32,240 nucleotides of DNA, taken from Setomelanomma holmii (taxonomy: Eukaryota > Ascomycota > Dothideomycetes > Pleosporales > Phaeosphaeriaceae). The stretch covers positions 1 through 32,240 of the forward strand of contig ML978360.1 of the NCBI GenBank assembly GCA_010015745.1. Reading direction: 5' to 3'. The notes under the pieces were generated by a model. It was not told the origin of the DNA. It made no database searches and saw nothing but the letters and a program-made list of their open reading frames with translations. Every line of letters begins with the position of its first letter. Position 1 is the stretch's first letter. Position numbers and translations under genes: made by a program. Shown here in pieces: positions 1-10,358 of this stretch.

Positions 1-576
1 ATAGCTGAGATTGCAAGATGTAAATCAGCTTCAGCAGAGGCTGTTTGGGCTTGATTTGGGGGAGCCATGACAGGTAAAAGATCACACCCCGCAGAAAGTT
101 GGTGGGGTGGGCCGCTCGCTTGTATGGGCCGCTCGCTTGTAAAACACGTTAGTGCAAAAGGTTTTGCTATGTTACCCCACACCACATTTGAAAAACTGAC
201 GAGAACAATCGCGCAACTTTCCCAAGGAACATTCCGAAAGTGCGTGAGAACAACTATTGGGTTCTGAGAAGGTCAAAGAATTATTAGGTGCGCGACATCG
301 GCTGTGCTCATTTTGTCGAAAGAATTAGTGGAAACGACTCATTGTGCACTGATTGCATTGCTTCAAGGGATGATGGCAAGGTGTACGTGTTTGTGTGAGA
401 CCTGGTAAGTGTGCGTTCCGTCGTTGTTAATGAATCTCGTCATTGATTACAGCTTTCGCGAAAAAGTCCAAACTTAATGCGCTTCTGAGTAGACAGCTTA
501 ACTACAAACTCTATCCTCACTATGGTGCCCGCTATCAGATGTGCCTCTTCACGGGCAACCAGGCTCCAAGCCCGCT
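1..576. other. No gene recognised
   Basis: I see no convincing coding region. The short open frames at 67-267 and 443-655 on the plus strand have no recognisable domain and no splice signals that extend them. The only structure found is a 17-bp tandem duplication at 108-141. The stretch may be the downstream flank of the small membrane protein gene at 577-852. Confidence 0.5.
108..141. repeat. 17-bp perfect tandem duplication
   Basis: The unit tgggccgctcgcttgta occurs twice head to tail, at 108-124 and 125-141, without mismatch. Two units only, so this is most likely a replication-slippage duplication. No function is implied. Confidence 0.9.
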
Positions 577-852
577 TCAGTGCCGTCGGTGCCACGCAAA
601 GTTCCTGGCTTTACCAGACTTCAGGTCATCGACGTTGGGTGGGACGGTGGGCTGACGTGATGGGTGCTCTCTGCCGATATACGTGAATTGCGGCCGATCC
701 ATCCCTTGAGATATTTTTGGAGAGTCGGAGGAAGCACCTCCTCTGTGTTGGTTCTTGAAGCGCCAGAAGATCGATGTACCAATTCCAAGCATGATCACAA
801 GTATGATGGACCAAATGGCAATGTCTTTCGATGCGAATGGTGAGTCACGCAT
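577..852 (-). CDS. Small single-pass membrane protein, unknown function
   Basis: A 91-aa frame starting at the ATG at 852. Residues about 11-31 (IAIWSIILVIMLGIGTSIFW) form one strong hydrophobic helix, followed at once by a basic stretch (RFKNQHR), which predicts a short outer N-terminus and a cytosolic tail under the positive-inside rule. The tail is hydrophilic, rich in Ser, Pro and Arg, with no domain I recognise. The frame stays open upstream to 999, but the extra 49 residues look like random sequence, so I chose the ATG just before the helix. It could be the last exon of a longer gene. It lies just downstream of the ankyrin pseudogene on the same strand. The call rests only on the open frame and the helix. 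Confidence 0.4.
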   Translation of the reverse strand: MRDSPFASKDIAIWSIILVIMLGIGTSIFWRFKNQHRGGASSDSPKISQGMDRPQFTYIGREHPSRQPTVPPNVDDLKSGKARNFAWHRRH

Positions 853-1023
853 GATGAAACCCTCTTTAGAAGTGGGTAAGGCTGATGAAGCGAAAAGATT
901 GGATGCAGTAGGGGCTAAAGATGAAATGGTTTGCTCCACCAAGCTTCTCGTACGTACTATCGCTTTGAGACATGTTTGTATCCGATCGCGCTGATACATG
1001 TCTCGCTCTAGCTGTAGATGTGC

Positions 1024-3323
1024 TCAAAGGTCCTCAGAGCTTGAATCACATGCCATCCGCCACCATGGAAGCCCGAAGGATTCGCCCCCAGAGGACGAAG
1101 AATACGACATCGCAGAACTGTCGCCTTCATGCTCTGCAGACTGATCAGCGCGTTTGCTGGAATCGTGGCCGGCGTGCTCAAGCCACTCATCGTCTGGAAT
1201 ATCCGACTCGGCATCGATACACATCTGGCGCATACCCAGTGGTCCATCCATTTCAGACTGGTGAATGTGATTGCCGTAAGCCATTCTCGCCTCCACATCT
1301 ACGAAGTTCAGCTCATCTAATGTCATGCTTTCCACGATGACCACAGGGTCTTCATGCTCTTCGACTTGATAATTGTCGACTTTCCACGCTTGCACCATAC
1401 GGACCAAGGTATAATGGCCATTCTTCCAATCTCTGTATACTGTACGACGGTAATTGCTATGGTCCTGCATGTCTGCTCCTAACTCAAGAAGGTTGCGTAC
1501 CATGTCGAGTCGACCCCACTCTGCTGCACCCTTTATGGCGGTCCGACCGTCAAATGCCCCTGGAGACGCGTTGACATTGGCGCCAGATTTGATCAACATA
1601 TTAGCCGTCTTAAAGTCGCCGTTCATAACAGCGAATTGCAGCGCAGAAGCACCTTTAATCGCTCGAGGAGTTGCATTAACGTTGGCACCAAGTTGCACAA
1701 GCTCCCGGACCAAGCGAGGCTGGTTATGCGATACCAGAACCTGCAGTGCGGTGTGCCGATGGTCGCGAGCCGTGGGGTTGATCAGACTATTGACGCGACG
1801 TTTGTGTATAAACAGCAGGCGACCCGCTTGGTCGTACCATTCTCCGCTCAATGTTGTCGAGGAATGCGATCCCTAGAACACGCTCGAAATATCCAGGTCC
1901 CAGGTTCCGATCGATGTCAATAAATAATGTGCCATGGTACCGCATCAATTCCTTTAACTCATATCTATTTGTGCACATAGCCAGCACATATGCTTCACAC
2001 ATTCGTTGTTTGCGGAGAAGCTTTTGTCTAGCTGAAGAAACTCCGCCTTGCCATTCCAGTATCGCTTCAGCGATTCGTAAATGAAATTGGCGGGTGGCAA
2101 TTTGGAAGGCACATTCACCCGAACGAAAGTTGTGTTTGGTATCGAGACATATCAGTCCGTCTTCCATTGTGTCTGCGATGGCTTCTCATGGGCTGCATCT
2201 TGCGTGAAGCAAGGTCTCGACCAAAGTCCAGGATTGAGTGCGAACTGCCAAAATCAAGGCCCTCGTTCCATGGTGGGACGGCATTTGACCCAAATGCTCT
2301 GCATTATCGAGAATAAGTTGCTGCACAAGGGGCGAGTTGCGCTGCGCAATTGCTCTGCAAATCGCAGGCAAATAAAGCTCAGCCGAGTCAATCGAGACGC
2401 ACTTCTTGATGACAGCATCTACGAAGCCGCACAGTCTGTAACAAGCAAGTCAATCCGTTCACCTTCAGAGACCCACTTACCTATCTAGGTAGGAATTAAA
2501 CCTCTATAGGCAACTACTAGGCTCAAACAGGTAATCAATCAAGTCAAGCCAGACCTTCTGAGCCCCACTTAATTGCTTGTTGCGGAGTCTACGAAGCCGG
2601 TGCCAAACCGGGTAGCGCAGGTTCCAAGAAGGTCCCCTCTTACTCTCGCATTCGGGAACTAGTGTTTTAGCGCTACAGAGACCAAGTTTTGGCTGCCTGT
2701 CTTTATTATAATCGGCAGTAGTGTATCCGCGATGCGTTCCCTGGCATTTCCTCCGGAATTGCGAAAGATGGAACCACCAGCCTCCTTTAAGGCGGCAGCG
2801 GCCCCAAAATTACCGTGCTGGATGGCTAGACAAAGGGCTGTGTGGTATCGAAGGTCGCGTGGGTCGCCGTGGTCCATCGCATGAGCTCCCTTCACAGTCA
2901 GATTTGGTGCCGCTCCTGATTCAAGCAAGATATTAACAATCGACACATTTCCTCTGCGAGCAGCTAACTGGATAGGGTATACATCACAAACTTGTTGTAT
3001 ATCAGCGCCGTGTTCCAGAAGTAAACGGACTAGGTATGGGTGACCATAGGATATGGCAACATGCAAGGCACTTTTTCCACTTATGCGTGAGAGGCAGTCC
3101 ATGGATCCAAGATAATTCTGAGATTTGTCCGACGCAAAGTCGATGCCGATCGCGATACCGTTGACTGAAGCTTTGGCTGCTAGCAGTTTGTCGACCAGAA
3201 GCATGTTCGGACGTACGGATGCTGCGGCCAACATACTACCAGATCCAGCAGTATTACTGGGAAGTTTATGAAACCCTTGTTCTGACAGGAGCCTCATCAT
3301 ATCATCTTCGCCATACGTGATAG
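1024..3323 (-). pseudogene. Ankyrin-repeat protein gene, decayed 3' part
   Basis: Read on the minus strand from 3323 to the stop at 1024, successive frames encode ankyrin repeats: LLVDKLLAAKASVNG, SALHVAISYGHPYLVRLLLE, LQVLVSHNQPRLVRELVQLG, ALQFAVMNGDFKTANMLIKS and TAIKGAAEWGRLDMVRNLLE. The repeats near the C-terminus resemble those of fungal Clr5-type ankyrin proteins. An acidic, Ser-rich tail ends the protein. A good intron (GTAAGT...TTACAG, 45 nt) lies at 2436-2480 and joins two in-frame segments. The gene is broken: a frame change near 2660, an in-frame TAG at 2504-2506, an in-frame TGA at 2186-2188, and another frame change near 1840-1850. The open frame continues to 3323, exactly where the hAT element begins, so the first ATG at 3300 is not the true start. 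The 5' continuation lies beyond the transposon at 6497. Confidence 0.75.
2436..2480 (-). other. Spliceosomal intron in the ankyrin gene
   Basis: The donor GTAAGT is at 2480-2475, a TTGAC branch-like motif follows, and the acceptor TTACAG ends at 2436. Length is 45 nt. Removing it joins ...YLDR to LCGFVDAVIKKC in one frame that runs into the ankyrin segment ending at 2186. The match to fungal intron consensus shows that this was once an ordinary spliced gene. Confidence 0.7.
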
Positions 3324-3324
3324 T

Positions 3325-3347
3325 AGCGTTTCCAACGAGACGTAGTA
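3325..3347 (+). repeat. hAT terminal inverted repeat, left
   Basis: 23 bp matching the reverse complement of 6474-6496 with a single G/A mismatch at position 4. It begins directly after the left 8-bp duplication. Confidence 0.85.
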
Positions 3348-3608
3348 CTGCTACTGGTTGGTTCGGTCAGCCCCAATACTGCCCACACTGGAGTGAGTTA
3401 CTTACTGTGGTGACAATTTGGGATCAATATAGTGCTCGTAGCAGTAGCTACGTTACAGGGGTGTTTTGAGTCAGAATTACTGCTCGTAGCTTGCCTCTGA
3501 TTGGCTGAAGGAGCTCGAGAACTGTGACTTGCCTGCTTGGGAGCTCTCTTTCCGGTCGCTCTTTATCACCAACTTTGTAAGCTCTTGAAGCTCGCTTTTC
3601 ACAACGCC

Positions 3609-6073
3609 TTATAGTAGCCAGCTCTTTTGAAGCTGTAGAGCTTCAATTGTAGTCCCGTCAAGTAAGTTGCGATCGCCAGTAATTGTTCGGCGGGCTTTGG
3701 AGAAGGCGCGCTCGCAGTCGCAGCTAGTAGAGGGCACAGATAGGTAGTCTTGAGCGATCTTGAAGAGGATAGGATAGCAGTTGCAGCCTACTTGAAACCA
3801 CCAGGTCCATGGGTCGTTTTTGAGCAGCTGAGGTTGCTGCTCACTTGCGTCAGTACAGTCTGTATAGAGCGCGTCAAAGTTCTCGTCAAGCTGATTTGTT
3901 CGCTTCTGCCGCTTGTTCTTTGCGCTTGTAAGCAGGTGGAGGTCCACCTCCATCGTCCGCTCGTATAGGCTGCTGCCGCTGCAGATACCTGGCAGCTTAC
4001 GCCTAGATGGAGGCTGCAGCTAAGTCTCCTCGAGAGCCTCAGCCGTCTTGATCTCTTGGTCTACGTAGGACTTGGAGACCTTGCGGATAGAGCTCTCCGC
4101 CTTCTTATACCAGTGTGGGTAGTGTTTCCAGTGTGTCTTGAACCAGCTCATGCGGAGCTTTGGGTGGAGAGCGGTGGCGACAGCGTAGGCGCAGACGTCA
4201 GGCTGTATAATAAGCTTGTCAAAGTAGGTGTTGAGCTTCTCAAGGCCATACGAGACGGCGTTTTCGAAATACAACGACTTGTGTGGACGCTCGCTTGCCT
4301 CGCTGTAATGGACCCAGAGAGCCTGTAAGTTAGGCAGAGTCTGCCAAAGAGAGCCCCATCCAGACTTGCTGTTGCTGCCTTCAAGTCTCTTAGTCATCTC
4401 AAATGCTGCCTCCAAGAAGTTGACAATCTCAGCAGTGTCATCCCAGTCCTCGTCGGTGAGTGCATCGCTCAGTGGGCTGTAGTCAAAGTTATCGCTTGCG
4501 ATCTCATTGTCGTTACGGAGTTGCTGGGTGAACTTTTGGATAGAGTCTTTGAGCTCAAGGCAGCGTAGCATCATAAGATAGACTGAGTGCTAGCGGACGC
4601 CGCCATCTTGTCGAAGCTGCAGAGTATTGTAAGTATACAGCGCGTCGTCCTCGTTAGCTGCCTCCTTCTGCACCTTCAAAAAGAGCTCACGACGCTTGTG
4701 GGATGCACACACTGCATCGACGAAGTTATGCATCTTACCCACGACACCAAGCTCCCGGAACCAGCTGAATTGTTCAGAAGGAGCAGCAGCAGCAAGCTGT
4801 CTTTCCTATTCACTTACTCCATGCCCGTATATTGTAGCCTTGACGACGAGGTTAATTAAATGGCCCGCACAGCGTATGTGGTGGTCAGCCGTGATGTTGA
4901 TGTTGGGGTGATTATTGAGGCCCTTGATGAACTCCCTATCGTTGCTTGTCGCGTTATCACCTACTAAACAGTAGAATTTCTTAGAGATATTGTAAGAGTT
5001 AATAGTATCAAGCACTATAAGCGATTAGGCAGCGCCAGTATAGTCTCTGTATAGGTTTTAGAAGTGGATAAGTACGTCTCTCTGCTTCAAGTCAGCATCT
5101 AGCTTAATATTAGAAAAATCTGGTGTTCTCGATTTGCTCCGCGCTAACGCCTAAGATACCGGTAGAAGCTGCAGCTGGAAGGCCAAGTCGAATATTGTAA
5201 GCGTCCGGCAAAAGCTGCCGTATAGAGCGACTTACCGACAAAGTGAGCCACAACACCAAGAAAACTTAGGTGGTTACTTGAGGTCCAGACATCGACGCTG
5301 ACGCTAATCCTGCTCGCTGCTGCTTGAAAAAGCGTCTTGATCTCCTCCATCCTCTCTGCTAGTGTATTCAAGACGTATTGCCTCATTGTAGAGGCTGAAT
5401 TTGGCAGCGCAATGAGAAGAGATCGTGACACCGCATTCGAAAAGCTAACGTCTTTTAAGATTAACCAGTCGACCAAGGCGCTCTGCTACTGCTCCTCTTG
5501 CTATAGATTGTGAGATACGAAGGTGCCGCTACCTGCTATCTTTGCCACTTCAAATGGGGTCAAGAAGGCTGGCCGAGATGGGGTTTCTGGCAGCAGGCCA
5601 GTGTACGGGTCGATGCGATGGGACTTGATCATATGGTCAACAATATGGCAAGTACCACATACTATCTTGGCGTCGCCATACTCGCGGGCGACATGGCAAG
5701 CCTTGCAAAGCCAGAGCCTCAAAGCTGACATGTCGCTATCCAGGTACTCAAGCTCAACACCATATTGCCATATTGGTGAGCGCTCTCGATTGCCCTTAAG
5801 AGCGCTCTTGTAGCGCACCTTATAGCCCAACTGAGCCGCCGAAAGCTTCTTATTACCTATATGAACATGCTCGAAATCCACCTCAAACTGCTCGCCTACA
5901 ACACCAAAATTGCCCTTCGGCCACACGTGAGATCTCACCTCCACCATCGGGGAGGATGAGGTCGAGGTAGATGAGGTGGCGCGAGCTTTGGCAAGCCGTT
6001 TCGAGGCAGCATAGTGGAAGATGGGAGCCACTAGGGCGGCAGCAGCCAATGAGAGACGAGATTGGCGGTTCAT
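3609..6073 (-). pseudogene. hAT transposase, RIP-like nonsense mutations
   Basis: The likely start is the ATG at 6073 (MNRQSRLSL). A BED-type zinc finger lies at about residues 101-152 (CKAC at 123-126, HMIKSH at 147-152). A DDE-region segment follows (SVDVWTSSNHLSFLGVVAHF), then VGDNATSND and HHIRCAGHLINLVVKA, the usual RWNSVYLMLLR region seen as R-stop-HSVYLMMLRCLELK, and the C-terminal dimerisation domain (ILFKIAQDYLSVPSTSCDCE, then RAFSKARR). Seven in-frame stops interrupt it, at 5501, 5486, 5058, 5025, 4806, 4590 and 4020, plus at least one frame change between about 5100 and 5230. Every stop can be derived from CAG, CAA or TGG by CpA-to-TpA change on one strand. No active transposase can be made from this copy. 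Confidence 0.85.
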
Positions 6074-6473
6074 ATTGAGCAGAGAGTACGTTCCAGGAAC
6101 TCTACTGTGTGAGAAAGTAGCTTCAGAAGATAGGCTAAGGCAGCAAAGATGAGATGAGGTAGAAACAATTAGGTAGACCAAGGCCTGTAACCATTTGCTC
6201 CACCACCACCAGCCGCCTCTGAGAGCTCTCTAGAGAACAACAACACGTCGCGTTGCGCACTTGTGTCTAAAGCTACAGGTATTCTGCTAACAAAACGAGA
6301 CTCTGATAGGCCGCGGCTTGCAGCCGCTCTTCCGCTCGAAAATTTGCTTGTTACACAGCAGTATGCCGTACTACGGCTCCCAAACTGTCACCACTACGCC
6401 TACGGTACCCACCCATTCACAGCTCACTACTTACTGCTTACTTAAGCCGTAGGTCGTAGCAGTAGCAAGCAGT

Positions 6474-6496
6474 TACTACGTCTCGTTGGAAATGCT
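6474..6496 (-). repeat. hAT terminal inverted repeat, right
   Basis: The mate of 3325-3347 in inverse orientation, followed directly by the right copy of the 8-bp target duplication at 6497-6504. Confidence 0.85.
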
Positions 6497-6656
6497 GTGA
6501 CCGTACCTGGGGAATGGCTTCCAGTAGCTCGTAGGTGAGAATTCAAACGCATGGGTCTTGATCGTTCTTCATCGATGCCTCAAGGACACTAGCGAGGACT
6601 TCACGCAGGACCTTCGACTTTGGCGGTCGGCTCGGTAAAATTGAATTATCAATGCC
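6497..6656 (-). pseudogene. 5' fragment of the ankyrin gene, right of the hAT insertion
   Basis: Immediately outside the right TIR, the minus strand reads VLREVLASVLEASMKNDQD, then an in-frame TGA, then ILTYELLEAIPQ up to the insertion point. The texture is coding-like (amphipathic helices), and the frame continues the minus-strand gene interrupted by the transposon. It is also in the same frame as the membrane protein ending at 6663. A GTAAGA donor overlaps that stop codon, and an acceptor at the end of CTCGCTAG would remove 78 nt in frame. So this piece and the membrane protein may belong to one gene. A one-base frame difference remains across the insertion site. Confidence 0.45.
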
Positions 6657-6662
6657 CACATC

Positions 6663-7607
6663 TTACTGAGTTACCGCAGAATTGGCGGTGCTAGCCCGGG
6701 AATTGCCAAGTGCGCTCTGATTCAAAGGGCTGCCATGCTGACTTCTGTCGCCCAACTGGTTGTTTTTGTGACAATTGCGGTCGATGTCGCGCGTCTGTAG
6801 GCTCACGTCTCTTGCTGGATGGTAGGTGCTGGATGTCCCTGCTCGGCTTCGGACTCCTTCGTGTCGCCCTGTGCCGTCGGAGCTTGTCGCTTTGTCAGCA
6901 GATCCTACCAGCTGCTCGACATTACTGGCAAGTTTCTCCAATGGTGTCGTGTCCTGCACCGCCTCAATAGTTGATGTGGCGATGACAGCCAGTTTGATAA
7001 GCTGCGTAATGACTTGGATGGCAGACTCCTCTGGGGCCATATCGGTGTACTCATTAACGTTGGCCTTTTTAGGCTCCTCCTTATGTTCGCCCGTCATGCA
7101 CAACATGAATTCACGCCGTACGAAGACGAATACGCGTCCTAGACAGAATATGAGGTATGCCATGATGTGCTGACCAAGCGCACTAGTGAGGAACAATGAT
7201 ACCAAGGATGCTGATGTTGAGGCCACTCACATTCTTGCGTACCAGACATCAGTCAAGTAGGAGACAACGAAGACAAACCCATGAAAGATCGTCAGGCGAA
7301 CTGTCTTGAGTCCACTGTAGATCATGGCCATCTGTATGAGACTGTATGTGTGGCGAGAAAAGCCGACTATGCTGAAAGGACGTCGCAAACAGCGCGTGAC
7401 TTCGAGGCTCATCTAATGAGGTTGTCCGACTTCGCGAGGATCGATTGGCGCATCGTCGGATGTCGTATCTTGGAAATGACTTGATGCAGCATCGCTCTTC
7501 GCAGAATCTTGCTCCGCTTTGGGCGTCGGCATCTCATCTCGATGTGGTGCTCCTACTTTTGCACCGTCGCCAGGGGTATAAGCGGGTTCGGAAGTTAGCT
7601 TTGACAT
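6663..7607 (-). CDS. Multi-pass membrane protein, possibly the N-terminal part of the ankyrin gene
   Basis: Minus strand, with a clear 48-nt intron at 7183-7230 (GTGAGT...CACTAG). From the ATG at 7412 the spliced product is 233 aa. It has hydrophobic segments around YSLIQMAMIYSGLKTVRL, IFHGFVFVVSYLTDVWY and HIMAYLIFCLGRVFVFV, another at IKLAVIATSTIEAV, then a polar Ser/Arg/Gln-rich tail. Upstream, the frame from the ATG at 7607 is open and hydrophilic but ends with TAG (7413-7415) directly before the 7412 ATG, so the real start is 7412, or 7607 if that TAG is a mutated Gln codon or is spliced out. The tail stop at 6663 coincides with a GTAAGA donor. I do not recognise the family. The gene may read on into the ankyrin fragment at 6497-6656. 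Confidence 0.45.
7183..7230 (-). other. Intron in the membrane protein gene
   Basis: Donor GTGAGT at 7230-7225, CTCAC near the 3' end and acceptor ACTAG ending at 7183. Length is 48 nt. Splicing removes an in-frame TGA and joins LTDVWYARI to ALGQHIMAYLIF without frame change. Confidence 0.7.
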
Positions 7608-9150
7608 ATTTTGCTCAGAATGTGGTGGATGGGGTGGTCATACTGGCCGAATGCACAGTTATATAGAAATGATAGCATTGCCATTTCCTTCCAAGACCTG
7701 CTGGAGGACCAGAGGAACTATGAGACATCGTGTTTGAAAGGTAGAAACACCGTAACAGATAGCTGTCGACATTGTCTGGAAGAAAATGAAACGCGCAGAA
7801 CAGTTTCGATGGAACACACAATGTCCCACAGACGTCATCTATTACGTTCGACAAAGCATTGAACACTGAATGTCCGAGTGGTCTGGACTTGCACAGAGTC
7901 CAAGACATTCTAAATGGTCGTAGTAAATCTAGCGCAATCAAAGCATCTCTGCCATTTCGTCTTGGTACTCAAACACTGAAATAGACAAAAAGGAAACAGC
8001 GATTCTTGCTGTTGGTAAATCAGTATAAGCAACGACCCTAGTGTAGTACTGGCCGCTCGTGAACAACGTCCAGCTGATGATATCTGACCTTGAAAGACGT
8101 CTTGTTGCCTTTGAACGTGGAGGATGGCAGACGATGAACACGACGCGGTCCTGAGCCCATCCAATGACACTTTGCGTCTTGACTAATCGCAGAATAACGA
8201 AGGCTCATGCAACCATCAGCAGGTCGAACCCGGTGAAGAGCAGTGCAGCAGAAATCAGATAATCCTCACGAATTTGTCACCTTCATGTGCAAAAGTTAGG
8301 CCGATGCCGCATGTCATCGTAACCGAGCAATGAACTTTACGCAGGTCCTCCCCACTATGCCTCGACTTGTGTCGTAACATAAACATACAACCCGCTGGAC
8401 GATGATGATCTCTGAGAGCAAAGTTGGGGTAAATGGCAGCCTGAAATCCTAGGGACGCGTGTACGTGGCTGTGTAAGTCGGTGTCGACGGCATGCAATTG
8501 GAGTGCGGGCGGAAAAGGATGTTTGACAGGATTAAGGAGTCTTGGTGGGGTGGCCGTTCTCCCGGGGAAATTGGCATTCCGAGGTTCCTGCCCATGCCAG
8601 ATCGTACAGAAACAAAGTGATTGGACATCGCCCACTCAACATTTCCTCCCAACACCAGCACAACATAACACTTTCAGGAGCATCGAGGCACCACGATGGA
8701 CCCCGAGCCGCAGTTCGTACCGTTTCTCCGCACTAGGTGCAATGCCACGATGGCCGCTCAGGGCCCTCTGCAGGGCGCCCAAGACATGGACCCGCGCCGT
8801 TCTTCATGACCCTGAGCTTGGCCGCACCCATCTGATTCGCTATGGGACAGCCACATATCCACCCATCCCTCCTTGTTCGAGCTTAGCAACGGCTACTAGT
8901 AGGTGGCTCTTCGCCGCAAATGGCAGACCAACCGCCAAACGCAATCTCGCCCGCTGTGGCCATGCGGCCAGGATGCTGCCTCCTGCACGCTTGGCTGGGC
9001 TGACGGCTGACGGCGTCCTGGCCTGACCAGCCCTTTAAAAGTGCTGAGCCCCCGAATCCTGACCTGCGCCGTCCCCCTAATCGCCATCACCACCCACTGT
9101 CTTCTCTGTCGCTCCTTAGGCATCGTATACACCACTGGAATCGCGCCGAG
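7608..9150. promoter_or_regulatory. Intergenic region between membrane protein and glycosyltransferase genes
   Basis: No gene recognised. Open frames here (for example 7615-7941 minus, 8255-8661 minus, 8481-9026 plus) lack domains and conserved texture. The stretch must hold the promoters of two divergent genes. A TATA-like tttaaaa lies at 9034-9040, about 110 nt upstream of the glycosyltransferase ATG. A short plus-strand frame at 8696-8809 (MDPEPQFVPFL..., 37 aa) could be an upstream ORF if the leader is long. Confidence 0.4.
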
Positions 9151-10358
9151 ATGATGATGCTTCCGTCTACTGGAGGGCGAAACCCGCTGTTCGCCCTTGC
9201 CATCAGCGCTGGTGCGGTCCTGGTTTTCATCTTCGGATTCCTGGCTTGGCAAAGTCCTTCGCGGATCCCCTTTACGCACAGCAGCAGCAGCACTTCGCAC
9301 TTCGACACGTACGTCTGATCCTGTTCGAGAGGAAAAACCCCTGACTGCACTTGCTGTGCGGCTGGTATGGCCGAGTCATGAGCCGCCGCTGATCGCAACT
9401 TAGGCCCCTCCACGAGTCGAACTCGCCCATCTCCATCAATGAGATTATTCGCCTGCTCTATGCGCCATTGAAGGCAGCGCCAACCGAGCCTTTCATTCGC
9501 GAACCCAATGGCAGCCACATTGAGCTTCCTCCGAACCCTCGCTACAAGAAGAAGCTGGGCAGTGAAGTTCTGATCCTTGATCTTGAGACTCGGCCACTGA
9601 AGTCGAGCGAGGATTACGAGAAGGGTGAATATGACTGGCGCAATATCAACCACGTCTCTGGCGGGATTTTCAACCACTACACGTATGCGTTGATCCATGG
9701 CTACGACTACAAGTTCATCCACGCAACCAACTTCGAAGACCGTCACGCTACATGGATTAAGCCCTCTGCGCTTGCGAACCATATCAGGGATTACAAATTT
9801 ATTGTGTTCCTCGACGCCGACGCTGCTTTCCGCTTCATGCACGTTCCCATCGAGTGGATGCTGAACTACTGGGATATCAAGCCACAGCACGCCATTACCA
9901 TGGCAAAGGACCCGTGGGACCCGAAGGAGCCGCAGTACAACTCCGATCGCTTCAATCGCACATACACCAATACCGGCTTCATGGTCGTACAAAACACGGA
10001 GAACACAATGCCCTTATTGAAGGCGTGGCACGAGTGCCCGGAAGACGTGCGCTACGCCAATTGCTCGCAGTGGAAGCAGCCGAAGTTCCATGAGCAATCT
10101 GCCTTTGGAGAGTACATCCGCTACGATTATGACAACTACATCAAGGAGCTTGACTGCGGACAAGCGAACGGCTTTCCCGGCGTTGAGATTAGCAACTGCC
10201 AGGGCAAATTTATCCGCCACTACTGGTTTGAGAAACACCTCGTCAAGGTCGACTACCGGGAAAACATGATGAACGCCATTACGATGCCGATCCAAAAATT
10301 GTTTGCTGAAAACATCGGTCATATCATCACCAAGACGGAGGAGAATGTCATACATTAA
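9151..10358 (+). CDS. Type II membrane glycosyltransferase (GT-A fold, GMA12/MNN10-like)
   Basis: Two exons, 9151-9308 and 9404-10358. The 95-nt intron has a GTACGT donor and an ACTTAG acceptor; 370 aa. Exon 1 starts MMMLPSTGGRNPLFALAI and carries one hydrophobic helix (about residues 13-30), a signal anchor, followed by a Ser-rich stem. Exon 2 holds the catalytic domain: FLDADAAF at about 188-195 contains the DxD metal/nucleotide-sugar motif, then NTGF (about 242-245) and HEQSAF (about 282-287), the layout of fungal nucleotide-diphospho-sugar transferases. The inferred role is Golgi addition of galactose or mannose to glycoproteins or glycolipids. Donor sugar and family number (GT34 is my best guess) cannot be fixed by eye. 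Without exon 1 the open frame would begin inside the domain at a non-ATG codon, so the spliced model is needed. Confidence 0.8.

Larger units (their letters stand above)
3325..6496 (-). mobile_element. hAT-family DNA transposon, full length, non-autonomous by mutation
   Basis: The ends are terminal inverted repeats of 23 bp, 3325-3347 (agcgtttccaacgagacg...) and 6474-6496, differing at one position. The flanks are gtgatagt (3317-3324) and gtgaccgt (6497-6504), an 8-bp target duplication with two mismatches, as expected of hAT elements of some age. Length is 3172 bp. The interior carries one minus-strand transposase gene with BED finger, central and hAT dimerisation regions, all broken by stop codons. 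The element sits inside the ankyrin gene. Confidence 0.85.

Noticed and set aside
7868..7909. Imperfect hairpin (gaatgtc...gacattc with inner tggact/agtcca) beside a tRNA-like gtccgagtggtc string
   Set aside because: No acceptor stem, anticodon arm or T-loop box of a tRNA could be built around it; treated as a chance fold.
8220..8236. ggtcgaaccc resembling a tRNA B box
   Set aside because: One base short of the GGTTCRANNCC consensus, and no matching A box or cloverleaf upstream.
8255..9026. Long overlapping open frames on both strands upstream of the glycosyltransferase
   Set aside because: GC-rich stretch with chance open frames in several registers; no domain, no signal peptide, no splice support.
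9087..9992. 301-aa minus-strand open frame opposite the glycosyltransferase
   Set aside because: Antisense to a gene with DxD and NTGF motifs and a supported intron; its own sequence shows no family features.
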